Origin: Ischnura elegans | Lineage: Eukaryota > Arthropoda > Insecta > Odonata > Coenagrionidae | Direction: 5' to 3' | Length of the DNA: 64,000 nucleotides | Assembly (NCBI RefSeq): GCF_921293095.1 | Contig: NW_025791658.1 | Coordinates: 4,650,001-4,714,000, forward strand | Notes under the pieces: model-generated | Database searches by the model: none | Told to the model about the DNA's origin: nothing | What the model saw: only the letters and a program-made list of their open reading frames with translations | In this document: piece after piece, positions 45,555 through 56,500 of the stretch | Numbering within the stretch: position 1 is the first letter of the stretch | How the letters are laid out: every line of letters starts with the position of its first letter | Position numbers and translations under genes: made by a program

Positions 45555-45664
45555 ATCTTTCTGTTGGTGAGTGGTGAGCTGCCCCAGTGCCATCTATTGG
45601 TTACTCTTGTGGGCCATAGCAAAGGGAGTTTTCTTTGTATAAACCCCCGCCGAAATAATGGTAA

Positions 45665-45775
45665 ACCTAAGCATTTTGATAGCGCAATTGGTGGAAGAAC
45701 ACCCGGCCAGCAACCGGAGGTTTCGGGTTTGCGAGATTCTGGGTTCGAGCCCCAGTCAGGCCGCATTTTTACCAC
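45665..45775 (+). repeat. tRNA-like SINE head
   Basis: GATAGCGCAATTGGTGGAAG resembles an A-box/D-arm. CTGGGTTCGAGCCCCAG is a perfect T-arm with B-box, followed by AGGCCGC and a T-run. The middle is too long and irregular for a tRNA. It represents a third tRNA-derived family in the window. Confidence 0.5.
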
Positions 45776-45920
45776 CTTATTTGCTGGCTTTTTCCATCGA
45801 CCACAGCACTGTGGTCGTCGTCCTTTTTCCATTATATGCTCTTATCCCTTTTTTTCCTTACCTATGAATTTATGTGTATAATAATAATGGTATAAATTCA
45901 CATTTCCAGTTTTGCAAGTA

Positions 45921-46579
45921 CAGTAAAACCTCTATGTAGTGAACCTCTTTACATCGTTGACCTCCATACTTCATACCACCCCTACGGTCCCATCAGATTT
46001 ACATGTAAATTTATAGGCAAACCTCTTTGTAGCGAACCTCTTTATATCGTAAAACCTCCACTCATCATAGCAAGGAGACACCCTCGAGATGGCCTATGTC
46101 CGCAAATCGTACCGAAATAACTAGAGATCATTAATGCAGCAGCGAATACGTACATGTAATGACATTTTCAGCGATAAATGTTTCACGCTTATTTTTTTTC
46201 TTATACACCTTTAATATGTTGTAATTTTCACGTTAACCATTAGTTGTGGCCATTTTGTTCCAAATGAGAGCATACCTAACAGTAAATAAGAAAAAAGGTA
46301 TCCAACTAAGCTATCCTAATCATTTTAAGTTACTGTTGAATTAAGAGAGCTCACATTGCTCGCTTTCTGTAATTATTAAATAATAAATATATGTTCACTA
46401 ATGCATGCATGTTTGTTTAAACACATAAATATAATGGTTTAAAAGACAAGTAATGCCTTTCATTTCCAAAGGATATGAAAAAATGGTGCCTATCACTAAA
46501 ACCTCTCTATAGTGAACCTCCATACATCAAATAACCCAAATTTTGGTCCCCTCCATTACAATGTAAAGATGTTTTGCTG
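45921..46579 (+). mobile_element. Pogo-type element, CAGTAAAACC family, TA target duplication
   Basis: The ends are CAGTAAAACCTCTATGTAG and the complement of CAGCAAAACATCTTTACATTG, with TA at 45919-45920 and 46580-46581. Subterminal words GTGAACCTCTTTA are repeated near the left end. 659 bp, no transposase. Its right end lies 46 bp before the splice acceptor of the large gene. Confidence 0.85.
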
Positions 46580-46599
46580 TATATTACATTCTTTTAAGC

Positions 46600-46787
46600 G
46601 GATTTTTTTTTCTTTTTTTTTTTAGGTTCTCCTTCCATTCATCAATTTTGTGGTCGGCAAAGTACATGGATGATTATTGCGGCTTGAATTATTCATCATG
46701 GCAGTCACCAAGACAGATCTGCAAAGCTAACGCCCCGTCACATCTGCCTTGCTTTATAAATCTCAAGCTGCACATCACTTCAACACC
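46600..46787 (+). promoter_or_regulatory. Splice acceptor and 5' untranslated part of the first coding exon
   Basis: A long T-rich tract ends in TTTAG at 46621-46625, giving a likely 3' splice site with the exon starting at 46626. The frame of the large protein is closed by TAA at 46728-46730. The first ATG in frame is at 46788 in a good context (A at -3). So 46626-46787 would be untranslated, and at least one upstream non-coding exon is expected to the left. Confidence 0.5.
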
Positions 46788-49700
46788 ATGTACATGTTGC
46801 GTTCCTTATTGGGCCACAAGACGAAGCAGAAGAAAGTCAAAACCGAAGAAGGTAGCCAAGAAATTGTGTCCAAAAGCACACCCCAAGTTTTTGAGCCATC
46901 TTACATTGTTGGCGAAGGCGAAAATACTGCACTGTGTGCCGGCAGCTCATCTTCTGTGAATTCAGAAGATTCCTCTTCCAGATCCTTATATAATTCAGAG
47001 CAACATTTTCTCCATGTTTCCGAGCCAATGTATGAAAATGGTGAGGAGGTTCTTGTGAATCGGTTAGGAGGCAATGCTCCCACCAGCATCTTTGGTATTG
47101 CTTCCGTGGGGAAAACCAGAACATCATCCCGGAATATGAAACAGTTTTCTGAGAACGACGGCACAAATGCAGTTGGCGGTAAGAGCCTGGCTACCTGTAA
47201 TGTGGTAACTGTAGGGGATGGTTCCCTGACTACGGAGAAGGCCACTTCACAAGATGTTAACGCTATGTCCACCCACTCAGTCCAGGTTTCCGAGCTTGTG
47301 GACCACTGCTCAAAGGTGAAAAATGAAAATGGGGAAAAGGCTCTTCTGAAAATCAGGGGACAGGAGACTTCAGAAAAGACGGTTACACTAGATGCTAAAA
47401 CATTGTTCATGCAATCTGACCACGTTTCCGAGCCACGAGCCACGCCACCCAAGGATTTGTATCATGTTTCTGAGCCAAGTGGCATAAGTAGACATGACGA
47501 TGAGGTTCAACCACTCACCGACGCCTTTGTTACCAAAACATCCATGGAAGATCTTTCCCTTAAAGCAGAAATTCCATCAGGGTGCGTACACAACATTTCC
47601 GAGTGCTTTTCTTCCTGCAAGGAGGCCAAATATGCTTCTGCCAACATCTTTGGCAAAGCTTCCGTGGCTGAAACCGGAACATCATCCGAGAAGCTGGAAC
47701 AGTTTTCCGAGAACGACGGTATAAATGGAGATGGCGGAAAGAGCCTGGCTACCTGTAACATGGTAACTGTAGAGGATGGTTCCCAGAAACCAGGGACACA
47801 CTCGGTGAAGTTATACCACAAGTCTGGCAAGCATGCGGAACGTAGTAATACTCAGGTGACATCCGGCTGTTCAGATGGCAAAATAGTTGAGGAAGCTTTC
47901 AATAATGTGTATGGTGTAATAGTGAGGCCGGCAGATCAAGTTTTAGCACCTAATCACGAAAAGCCTGAAGAGACAAATCCCACTGATAACTTAGGCACCG
48001 TTTTGTCTGCAGAAGTTTCCGCCAGAAGCCCTGTCATTTCCTCAGGGACTTTAGACCAGGTTCCTGAAGCTTATCATGAAAGTGCCTCTCCCACCAGGAC
48101 TACCACTATCTCTATCATTTACAGTCCAAAGGAAATAGATAAATCTGTGTACAAACTTGGGAAATCCCCTGTGTTATTGGGCAATGTGAGTGAGCCTGGT
48201 TTTGGTGGTGAAGATTGTCGGAATTTAGCCGTCGATAACTTCGAAGGGGTAGTGTCTGGAAATGCATCTTCTCACGCATGTGAAATATTTTCTAGTCCAT
48301 TGAATCAAGCCTCCTGTTTTAATTATGACAACAAAGATGAAACACAAACAGCTGTTAAAAGTAGTGGCCACAAAATTTCCTGCACTCCCACGGACGAGAA
48401 GCCTGTAATATTTCTCGAAAAAGTGAACCACATATCGGACCTTGCCATCCAAAATGAAGAGGCAGCCCCTAGAAACACCTTTGATGTCATTGTTTCCGGG
48501 GAGAATTCTGTAATGAAGCTTGATACAATATCCTCTGAGCCGTTTGACCTTGTAGCTGAGCCTACACTTGGAAAGAAAGAGTGTGTACAGCTTCTTGCTG
48601 ATGTCCGTGATGTGGTAATTTCTGCAGAGACACCTACCCAAGAACTTGCAATATCTACAGGATCACTGGACCGTGTAACCCAACCTGGTGTTGAAGAAGG
48701 GCAGAGCTCTACCAGGGGTAACTTTGATGGGGCACCACCTGGAGGTACTTCAATCAAAAAACCACTAGTGCAATCATATTCAACTGAGCACAATTTTGAT
48801 CCCAATTGTGGAAGTGAAGGAGATCACAAGGCTATTGCTGATAGCATGGATAGTAAAATCTCTGTGACAATTCGAACTGAGAATCCTGATATGCCTCTTA
48901 GACTAGTTACCCATGTTTCTGAGCCTGAATGTGAAAATGAAGGGAAGAAAACTTGTACAGATATTGTGAATCTCACACTCTCACGGAATGTTTGCAACCC
49001 ATCAGTATCATGTGAGCCATCGGTTTGTACAGCTGAACCTCCTCCTGAAGATGGAGGTAAGACCTCCGCAGACATCATGGATGGCACAATCCCTGGTGAG
49101 ACTGTCATGAATATACTAGGAATAATGGGGCTAGTGGAATCGAACCAGGTTTTGAAGCTATTCAGTGAAGATGGAGAGAAAGATGTTCCAGACAGACAAG
49201 CCAACATCCAGGAACCAGGAATACCATTTGAGGAATCGGATCAAGTTTCTGAGCCATGCAGTGAAGATGGAGAGGAAGGTGTGCTTGACGAACAGGTCAG
49301 CACCCAGAAACCTGTACTGCAGTCGGGGGAATTGGGCCAAGTTTCTGAGCCATGCGGGGAAAGTAGAGAGAAAGGTGAAGTAGACATTCAGGCTAACGTC
49401 CGGACACCTGGAATACCATCTGAGGAATTGAAACAAGTTTCTGAGTGCAATGAAGATGAGAAAGGTGTGGAAGACAGCCAGGACAACTCCCAGAAACCTG
49501 TACCGCAGTCTGGGGAATTAAGCCAAGTTTCTGAGCCATGTGGGGGAAATAGAGAGAAAGGTGAAGTAGACATTCAGGCTAACGTCCGGACACCTGGAAT
49601 ACCATCTGAGGAATCGAAACAAGTTTCTGAGTGTAATGAAGATGAGAAAGGGGTGGAAGACAGCCAGGACAACTCCCAGAAACCTGTACCGCAGTCTGGG

Positions 49701-50735
49701 GAATTAAGCCAAGTTTCTGAGCCATGTGGGGGAAATAGAGAGAAAGGTGAAGTAGACATTCAGGCTAACGTCCGGACACCTGGAATACCATCTGAGGAAT
49801 TGAAACAAGTTTCTGAGTGTTATGAAGATGAGAAGGGTATGGAAGACAGCCAGGCCAACTCCCAGAAACCTGTACCGCAGTCTGGTGGATTGAGCCAAGT
49901 TTCCGAGCCATGCAGTGGAGATGAAGAGGATGATGAGCAATTGATTCTCTCTGAAAGTTCGTCGGGAGAGGAGGATTCATCAGTTAGCAGCTTGGGAAAC
50001 TTGCTCTTCAAGGCCGTCAGAAACTTGCGCGTGAAAGACTGTCTGGACCTTCTTGGTGACGTGGAGGATGTGGATGCTAGAGGTGAAAACGGCGACACTC
50101 TCCTTGAATTGGCCGTAGAACTGGGGAAGTTGGACTGGGCTCAAAAACTGTTGGGAATGGGATCGAATCCCAACCTTGTACATGCCGAAGGCCACACGGC
50201 ATTGCTGCTCGCAAAGGACATGTGCGTGGTGTATCCTGAAAATTTGAAACGGAAAGTGATCCTCCGGCTGGTCAAGCTCGCATCGAAGTTGACGAAAAAG
50301 GAGTGCGATGCGTCGTGTGTGGAACAGTTCACGGGAATGAGAGCGGTGAGGAGCAAGAATGAGGGCTGTAAGGTACTTAATGGTGCCAGCAGTAAAGAAT
50401 GCGAAGCGACTTCTGTCTCAGGTGGAAATCATCAAGCTTGTGTCCAAGATAGGAAGACTGGACCTGCTGCAGAAGGAAGGCTCACGGCACAAGTCCAAAA
50501 TAGGTTATCAGTCTCCGACGTGGGTGCCGGTCCTGAAAAAAGTGTCCGGGATTCTCCCCGTAAAGCAGTCCCTGGTGATGTTATGGCAGGACGCCACCGG
50601 AAGGGGAGCAGCACAGCGTGCAAACCACGTGGCATTGACGGAAGTGATGCAGTAGTTCAACCGCAACGGAAGAAGAGAAGCAGAGGGACTTCGCACTCTG
50701 GGAGCAGCCATGCATTTTCACCTGATCTAAATGAG
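46788..50735 (+). CDS. Large acidic ankyrin-like protein, coding exon 1 (residues 1-1316)
   Basis: A single open exon of 3948 bp in a region otherwise full of stops. It starts at the first in-frame ATG (MYMLRSLLGHK) and ends at a GTAAG donor in phase 0; reading through would add only 23 residues. Residues about 1-1040 are acidic, Ser/Glu-rich and of low complexity, with VSEP-type motifs spread throughout. A block around residues 100-157 recurs at about 284-334 (QFSENDG, GGKSLATCN). Residues 793-1041 hold eight modules of 31 residues, arranged as alternating pairs of 62. Residues 1070-1150 look like one or two ankyrin repeats (NGDTLLELAVELGKLDWAQK, then GHTALLLA). No signal peptide or membrane segment is evident, so an intracellular protein is likely. 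Function unknown. Confidence 0.85.
49164..49910 (+). repeat. In-frame coding repeat, 8 modules of 93 bp (4 pairs of 186 bp)
   Basis: The words GGTGAAGTAGACATTCAGGC recur at 49374, 49560 and 49746, exactly 186 bp apart. Two more diverged modules precede them. Each half-module ends in QVSEPC or QVSEC. The last three pairs are almost identical at DNA level, so amplification is recent. Confidence 0.9.
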
Positions 50736-50828
50736 GTAAGGACAAAGTACAGGTTGCTCAGAATTCTTTCACACAAGGAATTTTATTTTTGTGAGAAACA
50801 TCCTTGAAACCTCAGGGAATTGGAAGAA

Positions 50829-51492
50829 TAGGGTGGTTTCCTATTATTTTTTTTATTGCCTAAATCGAAAGATTATTACTCCTGTAGTACGCATTTCAAG
50901 CTCTTAGATTTTTGAATGACGATATCTATTTTTTGTGATTAAATGAAAAGTGAAAATTTTCAAGCGCACGAAAACGCGACAGCTAAGCATGAACGCTTGG
51001 AAAAGCCTGTGTGACGTTGTTCTGGTTCCCTCTGCCGCCGTGTGAGGTGACGTTAGGGCGAGGCTTTGAGTGCCGCTACGATGCAGGCTGCTAGCAGGTA
51101 GCAGAGTACCCTGCTAGCAGGTAGCGCTTGGCTTAAATAAGGATTATTTATACCTTATCAAACGAAGGAAACTTTCCGACCATAGGCAGTTTTAATAGGT
51201 GATATTGAGACATGCTTCCCTGAGCTCTGTGCCTCATGCATGCATTGGTAGCCTCAGACAATGTAAAACTCCTATCTACTCGTGTAGAAACTAGGTCCCT
51301 GTGACGTCACGTGGAGTGGAATCGCATGGGCACCAATCTGGCTTTTTTCAAATGAGGATAAAATTGACCATTGCAATTCGTCTAAACTGGGATTTCTAAA
51401 GCCAAATAATTTGTAAATTATGAATACAGTAATGGTGGGTAACGAATCGCAATCAATGCCTTTTGTTTTCTTTGATGAAGCAAACTATCCTA
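50829..51492 (+). mobile_element. TIR element, TAGGGTGGTTTCC family, copy 8, with 9-bp TSD
   Basis: TAGGGTGGTTTCC to AAACTATCCTA, 664 bp. TTGGAAGAA flanks it on both sides (50820-50828 and 51493-51501). This is the only copy with a clear duplication. A 9-bp duplication would suit Mutator-like or Merlin-like transposases and argues against hAT or Tc1. Located just inside the intron. Confidence 0.87.
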
Positions 51493-51530
51493 TTGGAAGA
51501 ATTAATACCCTATTTACCCTTAGAAGCTGC

Positions 51531-52505
51531 GCACCAGGGTGTTGCTTATTTTTTATTTTTTCTTGGATTTTTGATTTCTACCTCTTAAAATATGCTATGT
51601 GGTGCAGTATGGATATCCTAAAAATTTCAGCTCAATTGTCTAACATTTAGAGGTCGCTCAAAGAGCATAATTGCAATAACATTAAATTTTCCCAATTTTT
51701 TTTTAAGTAGCATCATTTTCATGGGTAATGCACAATTTTACAGCCATTTAGTGCCGAAATTCGCTCCAATTTTACTTCCGCTCAACAGTTTTCCAGGAAT
51801 GCAAGCTACCCATTCTGCACCCCATTAATAATAATAATAATAGGTTTATTTGTCCAGCAGACACATACACAGTATTACAAATAAATGGTAGGTGTATAGG
51901 ACACGTCACAAAGTAAAGCATATAATAACATCAAATTGTCACACACTTGGATAAATATTCATTTACACTATAGTAGCACTCATCAACCAGATAATGAAAT
52001 AACTTTTTCTTAAACTGTTGAACACTTTGTTCATTTTTTAAACTTTTTGGTAGGTAATTAAACACTTTAGTACACATAGATACTGGCCTTTTGGTCACCA
52101 TAGACAGGTTTGTGGAAGTGACATGTATGTCTTTGCATCTTCTTGTGTTGTGGCAGTGATATCTGTCATTTAATATAAAGTCATTCTTGTTCCTAATTAC
52201 ATATAGCGCTGCATGATAAATATACACACAGGGCACAGTCAATACACCCAGGTACTTAAAAAGGGGTCGACAGTGTGCACGATAATGCACTCTACACATA
52301 TTTCTTATTATTTTTTTTTGGATTAAAAATACCTGGTTTAATGAGGATGATGATCCCCATAGAACAATGCCGTATGAAATTACAGAATAGAACAGGCCAT
52401 AATATACCATTTTTAATGCATCTATGCTAACATCATTTGCATATTTTAGAGGTAGAAATCAATAATCTGAGAAAAAATAAAAAAATAAGCAACACCCTTC
52501 TGTGC
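51531..52505. repeat. Inverted repeat of about 65 bp flanking a LINE fragment
   Basis: 51531-51595 (containing GGGTGTTGCTTATTTTTTA and TTGATTTCTACCTCT) is present as its complement at 52437-52505. The LINE at 51825-52444 lies between them, directly against the right arm. Confidence 0.75.
51825..52444 (-). mobile_element. LINE 3' end with (TTA)n tail
   Basis: The minus-strand frame from 52444 to 51931 encodes a reverse transcriptase C-terminus: SVISYGIVLWGSSSSLNQVF, then QKKIIRNMCRVHYRAHCRPL and FNYLPKSLKNEQSVQQFKKK. A TTA repeat at the 3' side (51825-51842 as AAT) marks the end. Open through its whole length, so relatively young, but 5' truncated. Confidence 0.85.
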
Positions 52506-52640
52506 ATCTTTTTTCCGGTAATGCCTGTGAAAAAATGTGTGCGCACGGCTTGCACGAATCCACCAAATCTTAATGTAAGCGCCGCGTTCCATATCCCCTC
52601 AAATTCTTATTGTTTCTTTCTCCAGAGTTAAGCATGGAAA
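52506..52640 (+). other. Weak THAP-like coding remnant
   Basis: MPVKKCVRTACTNPP followed by SAAFHIPSNS recalls the first half of a THAP zinc finger (C-x4-C, then FHxxP), but the remaining half is absent. It could equally be chance. Confidence 0.2.
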
Positions 52641-52765
52641 CTAGGAAACATTCGCAAGAATTACATTTCTAACATTATTTAACCTTATTAATCATGGTAA
52701 CATAAATTTAAAGATTTAGCAACTAATCACAAGTAAATCTCAGACTATGTAAAACTCCTATCTAC

Positions 52766-53867
52766 TATCGGCGTCAAACTGATGTGCCGCTGTACTTTGC
52801 AAATTTATGTCTGGACTTCAGTGCATGCCATAATAATGAATAATACCTCATTTTAAATGAAATTTTTTCTCAATACTGATTTATTTTTTGTTTACTGATA
52901 AATTCAAAAATCAAGACAAGCAAGTGCAATAAATGCCTCTGCATGCCATAAAATAAGCCGTTTTGTCAACTTCATGAACTTTGTAACTCAACCTAGGGGC
53001 AACTACTACGTCTACAACATTCATCTTCCACAATAAGTTGCAAACATTAATGCAGATTAATAAAATGGCTTTTGCGTATTTTTAGAACGCATATTTTGTT
53101 GTAAAATAACGAAAATGTTTGAACTCTTATCTAGTCCTAAATTTTAACCCCGAAAGAAAAAATAAAACTGATAGAAACACTTCTTACTTTATTTGCAATT
53201 TTTCTATGATCCATAATCTATAAAAATATTAATATTTGTGAATGCTAATCACTTTTATCAAGTCCATGTTGCCAAACGGGGCTGAGTGGGGATAGTACTG
53301 GTTACCAGGAAGCAAAGTTTCTAGCGCAAGACGTGGCAACGCAGCATTCGTTCATTAAGCGTATTTTTTTAATGTCCATATATAATCTACACTACATAAA
53401 AATCATGTATTTTCGGATCATAGAAAATGTTTAAATAAATTAAGAAGTGTTTCTATCAGTTTTATTTTTTCTTTCGGGGTTAAAATTTAGGACTAGATAG
53501 AGTTTAAACATTTTCGTTATTTTACAACAAAATATGCGTTCTAAAAATACGCAAAAGCCATTTTATTAATCTACATTAATGTTTGCAACTTATTGTGGAA
53601 GATGAATGTTGTAGACGTAGTAGTTTTCCCTGGGTTGAGTTACAAAGTTCATGAAGTTGACAAAACGGCTAATTTTATAGCGCGCAGAATCATTTATTGC
53701 ACTTGCGTGTCTTGATTTTTGAATTTTTCAGTAAACAAAAAATAAATCAGTATTGAAAATAAAATTTCATTTAAAATGAGGTATTATTAATTATTATGGC
53801 ATGCACTGAAGTCCAGACGTAAATTTGCAAAGTATAGCGGCACATCAGTTTGACGCAGACAGTAATC
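52766..53867. mobile_element. Foldback element with arms of about 450 bp, inserted in a TIR-family remnant
   Basis: GCGTCAAACTGATGTGCCGC at 52771 is mirrored by its complement ending at 53857. The arms run to about 53215 and from about 53396, with a loop of about 180 bp. The flanks CTCCTATCTACT (left) and CGTATAGCATCTGGG (right) are adjacent words in the TAGGGTGGTTTCC family, so the foldback split an old copy. No coding capacity. Confidence 0.82.
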
Positions 53868-54038
53868 GTATAGCATCTGGGCCCCTGTGATTTAGTATAA
53901 CGAATGACGAGCTCCTATATTCGACCACACCCAAAAAGCATTAGGAAGTTTCTTTTCCCTCTCGAGACGGCACAAAAAAGACGGTGTGTGGTGTACTCGA
54001 GGTCGAGGCTTACACGAATGAATACGGTAATAATAATT

Positions 54039-55317
54039 CAGTAAAACCTCTACCTATTGAACCTCTTTACATCATAAACCTCCATACTTCGTACCAACCC
54101 TACGATCCCGTCAGATTTACATGTAAATTTATAGGCAAACCTCTATGTAGTGAACCTCTTTATATCGTAAAACCTCCACTTATAATACCAAGGAGGCACC
54201 CCCAAGACGGCCTAACTACCTCCGCAAATCATACCGAGACAACTAGAGACCATTAATGCAGCCTCGATTATGTACAGTGAGTCCTCGTTCTACGTCACCC
54301 CGTTTAACGTCATTTCGCGATAACCTCACGAAAATTTTGAGATCGTCATTCGTTTATCACACCTTCGCTTCGCGATAACGTCAAGGCTTTTAAATTTCGT
54401 GCGAGAAAAAAATGTGTAGCGGCGGGCGTTGCAGGTTGTTCGTTTTGTGGGCGGTAATATAGTCAGTCTATACAAAGTGTAAAACGGTGTGTTTATTGAT
54501 AATTGCGATTACGGTTTTAGCAAAAATTTCTGCAAAATGAATTCTTAGGTAGGTGCGCAAGATTTTACTTGACATAATGGTTTTCAGGAACCTAAAGAGT
54601 GATTTCGAAGCATTTTTCCGTGTAGAACTCGGGAGTTTTTGTCGTCACTTTTTTCACTGTGTTCACAATAATTTTGGTTCCTGTAACTGCGACGATGTTT
54701 CAGCGATGATGATGCCCAGGCGACGCTCGCCCGGGCGACCACTGTAGCGAAGCCGAAAAGCAAATACGGGAAGATTCAAAAATGGAGAAGGATTAATGTC
54801 AGTGCTGCTATTGTTGTCGATGAAGACAGGAACTCGAATTTATGCCATAGTTTGGCATTCCCATCGTAAAAAATGTCCCAGATAGGATACGCTAAAATTT
54901 TTTCCCGTAGGAATTGTGAGGTCTAGGAGCCTATATTCACTTTTTACATTGTTTCTTATGGGATATTATGTTTCGATTAATGTCATTTCGTTTATCGTCA
55001 CATTTTTCAGGAACGGTAAGTGACGTTAAACGAGGACTCACTGTACATGGAATGACATTTTCAGAGATAGATGTTTCACTCTAATTTTTTTATTCACCTT
55101 TAATATGCTGTTATTTTCATGTTAATCATTAGTTGTGGCCATTTTGTTCCATGTGAGAGCATACCAAACAGTAACTTAGAAAAAGGTATCCTAATCATTT
55201 TAAATGACTGTTTAATTAAGAGAGATCACATCGTTTTCCCCTTGAATCGTGGTAAAAATTTTGTGATAGCGCTCACTTTCTGTTATTTATGGATCTATTT
55301 TTCTCTAAGTGCTCACA
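54039..55317 (+). mobile_element. Pogo-type element, CAGTAAAACC family, interrupted and truncated
   Basis: The left end CAGTAAAACCTCTACC and body match 45921-46579. The match is broken by the insertion 54275-55043 and resumes at CATGGAATGACATTTTCAG. The right end is missing; a different MITE begins at 55318. Confidence 0.8.
54275..55043 (+). mobile_element. Non-autonomous pogo-type element nested in another pogo-type element
   Basis: The ends are CAGTGAGTCCTCGTTCTACG and AAACGAGGACTCACTG, with TA at 54273-54274 and 55044-55045. 769 bp. It is the inverse of 41582-42317; a fragment lies at 33851-33978. Comparison with 45921-46579 shows the empty site. Confidence 0.88.
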
Positions 55318-55493
55318 TACCGTATTTCTCCGAATATAGTCCCCCTCTGAATATAGTCCCCCCCCCCTAATTTTGAGGCTTCAGTTTCGGGAAAAGTAAA
55401 AAAAAATGCATTTGAATATAGTCCCCCCCTTAGCTTTTACCACAGGCATTTTTGAAGAAAAAAAGGGGGGACTATATTCAGACATATACGGTA
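55318..55493. mobile_element. MITE with TACCGTAT ends
   Basis: TACCGTATTTCTCCGAATAT and ATATTCAGACATATACGGTA are inverted. GAATATAGTCCCCC occurs three times in direct orientation and once as its complement in 176 bp. A common short Tc1/mariner-type MITE pattern in animals. Confidence 0.75.
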
Positions 55494-55919
55494 CCACATA
55501 CTAATAGTTTATTTTGTCTAAAAGGTCTTACAACTGAAGATATAAGACACATTGTGATAAGATACAATGGATTAGTAAATGATTGTATGTTCACAAGGTA
55601 ATAAGAATATTGATGACTAGTTGGAACAATCAAACAGATATTCTTACACATTCTCATTCAACTCTTCATATACTTCATATTTTGCTCTTAGTAAATTGAC
55701 TATACAGGCGGTCCTGGTCTTTCGTGCAATTCACCCTCTCTTACTCTCCAAATTGATACCTTTTACTTGATGTGACTACGCTAAATTCGGACTTGCGAAC
55801 GTTTGTCTATAAGTAATTTATTGAAATTCCCGTGGTGTTTACTGCTCATCCCAGCATTCAGTTGTTTCTTAGGGCAGTGTATGCGGATAATGTGAATGTA
55901 TATGATCGAGAGATATGAA

Positions 55920-56208
55920 TGAGATGTTTCCCTGAGCTCTGTGCCTCGTACATGCAATGGCAATCTCAGACGATGTAAAACTCCTATCTACTCGTATAGA
56001 AACTAGGTCCCTGTGACGTCACGTGGAGTGGCATCGCATGAGCGCCAATCTGGCCGTTTTCAAATACAGGTAAAATTGGCCATTGCAATTCGTCTGAACT
56101 GGGATTTCTAAAACCAAATACATAATTTGTATATTATGAATGCACTAATGGTGGGTAACGAATCACAACCAATGCCTATTGTTTTCTTTGGTGAAGGAAA
56201 CTACCCTA
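55920..56208 (+). mobile_element. TIR element, TAGGGTGGTTTCC family, copy 9 (right half)
   Basis: From ATGTTTCCCTGAGCTC to GGAAACTACCCTA. Same breakpoint region as copy 5, suggesting a recurrent internally truncated form. Confidence 0.8.
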
Positions 56209-56267
56209 TTAAAATAAACAGCTTATGGATATGTAGTAAAATAGCTTTGTATTGTTTTCTTTTGTAG

Positions 56268-56496
56268 ATGCTAAATTTTATTAAAATGTCCGCTGCATTT
56301 TTCCTCAGTAGCCCAGGAAGAAGGATAGCACTACATAAGTGGGTTCAATATGACATGGAAATCTACCTTAATCATAAGAATACTTTAAGAATGATAAGTT
56401 ATGAGTTGAAGGATGAGGAAAAAATTTCCCGTATCACATTTACAGAATACAGGCTATCCTCAACTTTCGTACAACACATAGTGTGCGGAAGACTTC
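56268..56496 (+). pseudogene. Unidentified open frame cut by a TTAA-element insertion
   Basis: A frame starting MLNFIKMSAAFFLSSPGRR encodes about 77 residues of ordinary-looking mixed composition before the TTAA element at 56497. If that element and one TTAA are removed, the frame continues for 9 codons to a TGA just past 57329. A run of AG-rich bases precedes the ATG. No family recognised; it may be a lost exon or a chance frame inside the intron. Confidence 0.3.
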
Positions 56497-56500
56497 TTAA

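Noticed and set aside
45497..45832. Open frame across the GT microsatellite and tRNA-like repeat
   Set aside because: It spans simple repeat and SINE sequence and encodes low-complexity text.
48225..50098. Several long minus-strand frames opposite coding exon 1
   Set aside because: They are shadows of the repetitive + strand coding sequence; their periodicity follows the 186-bp repeat.
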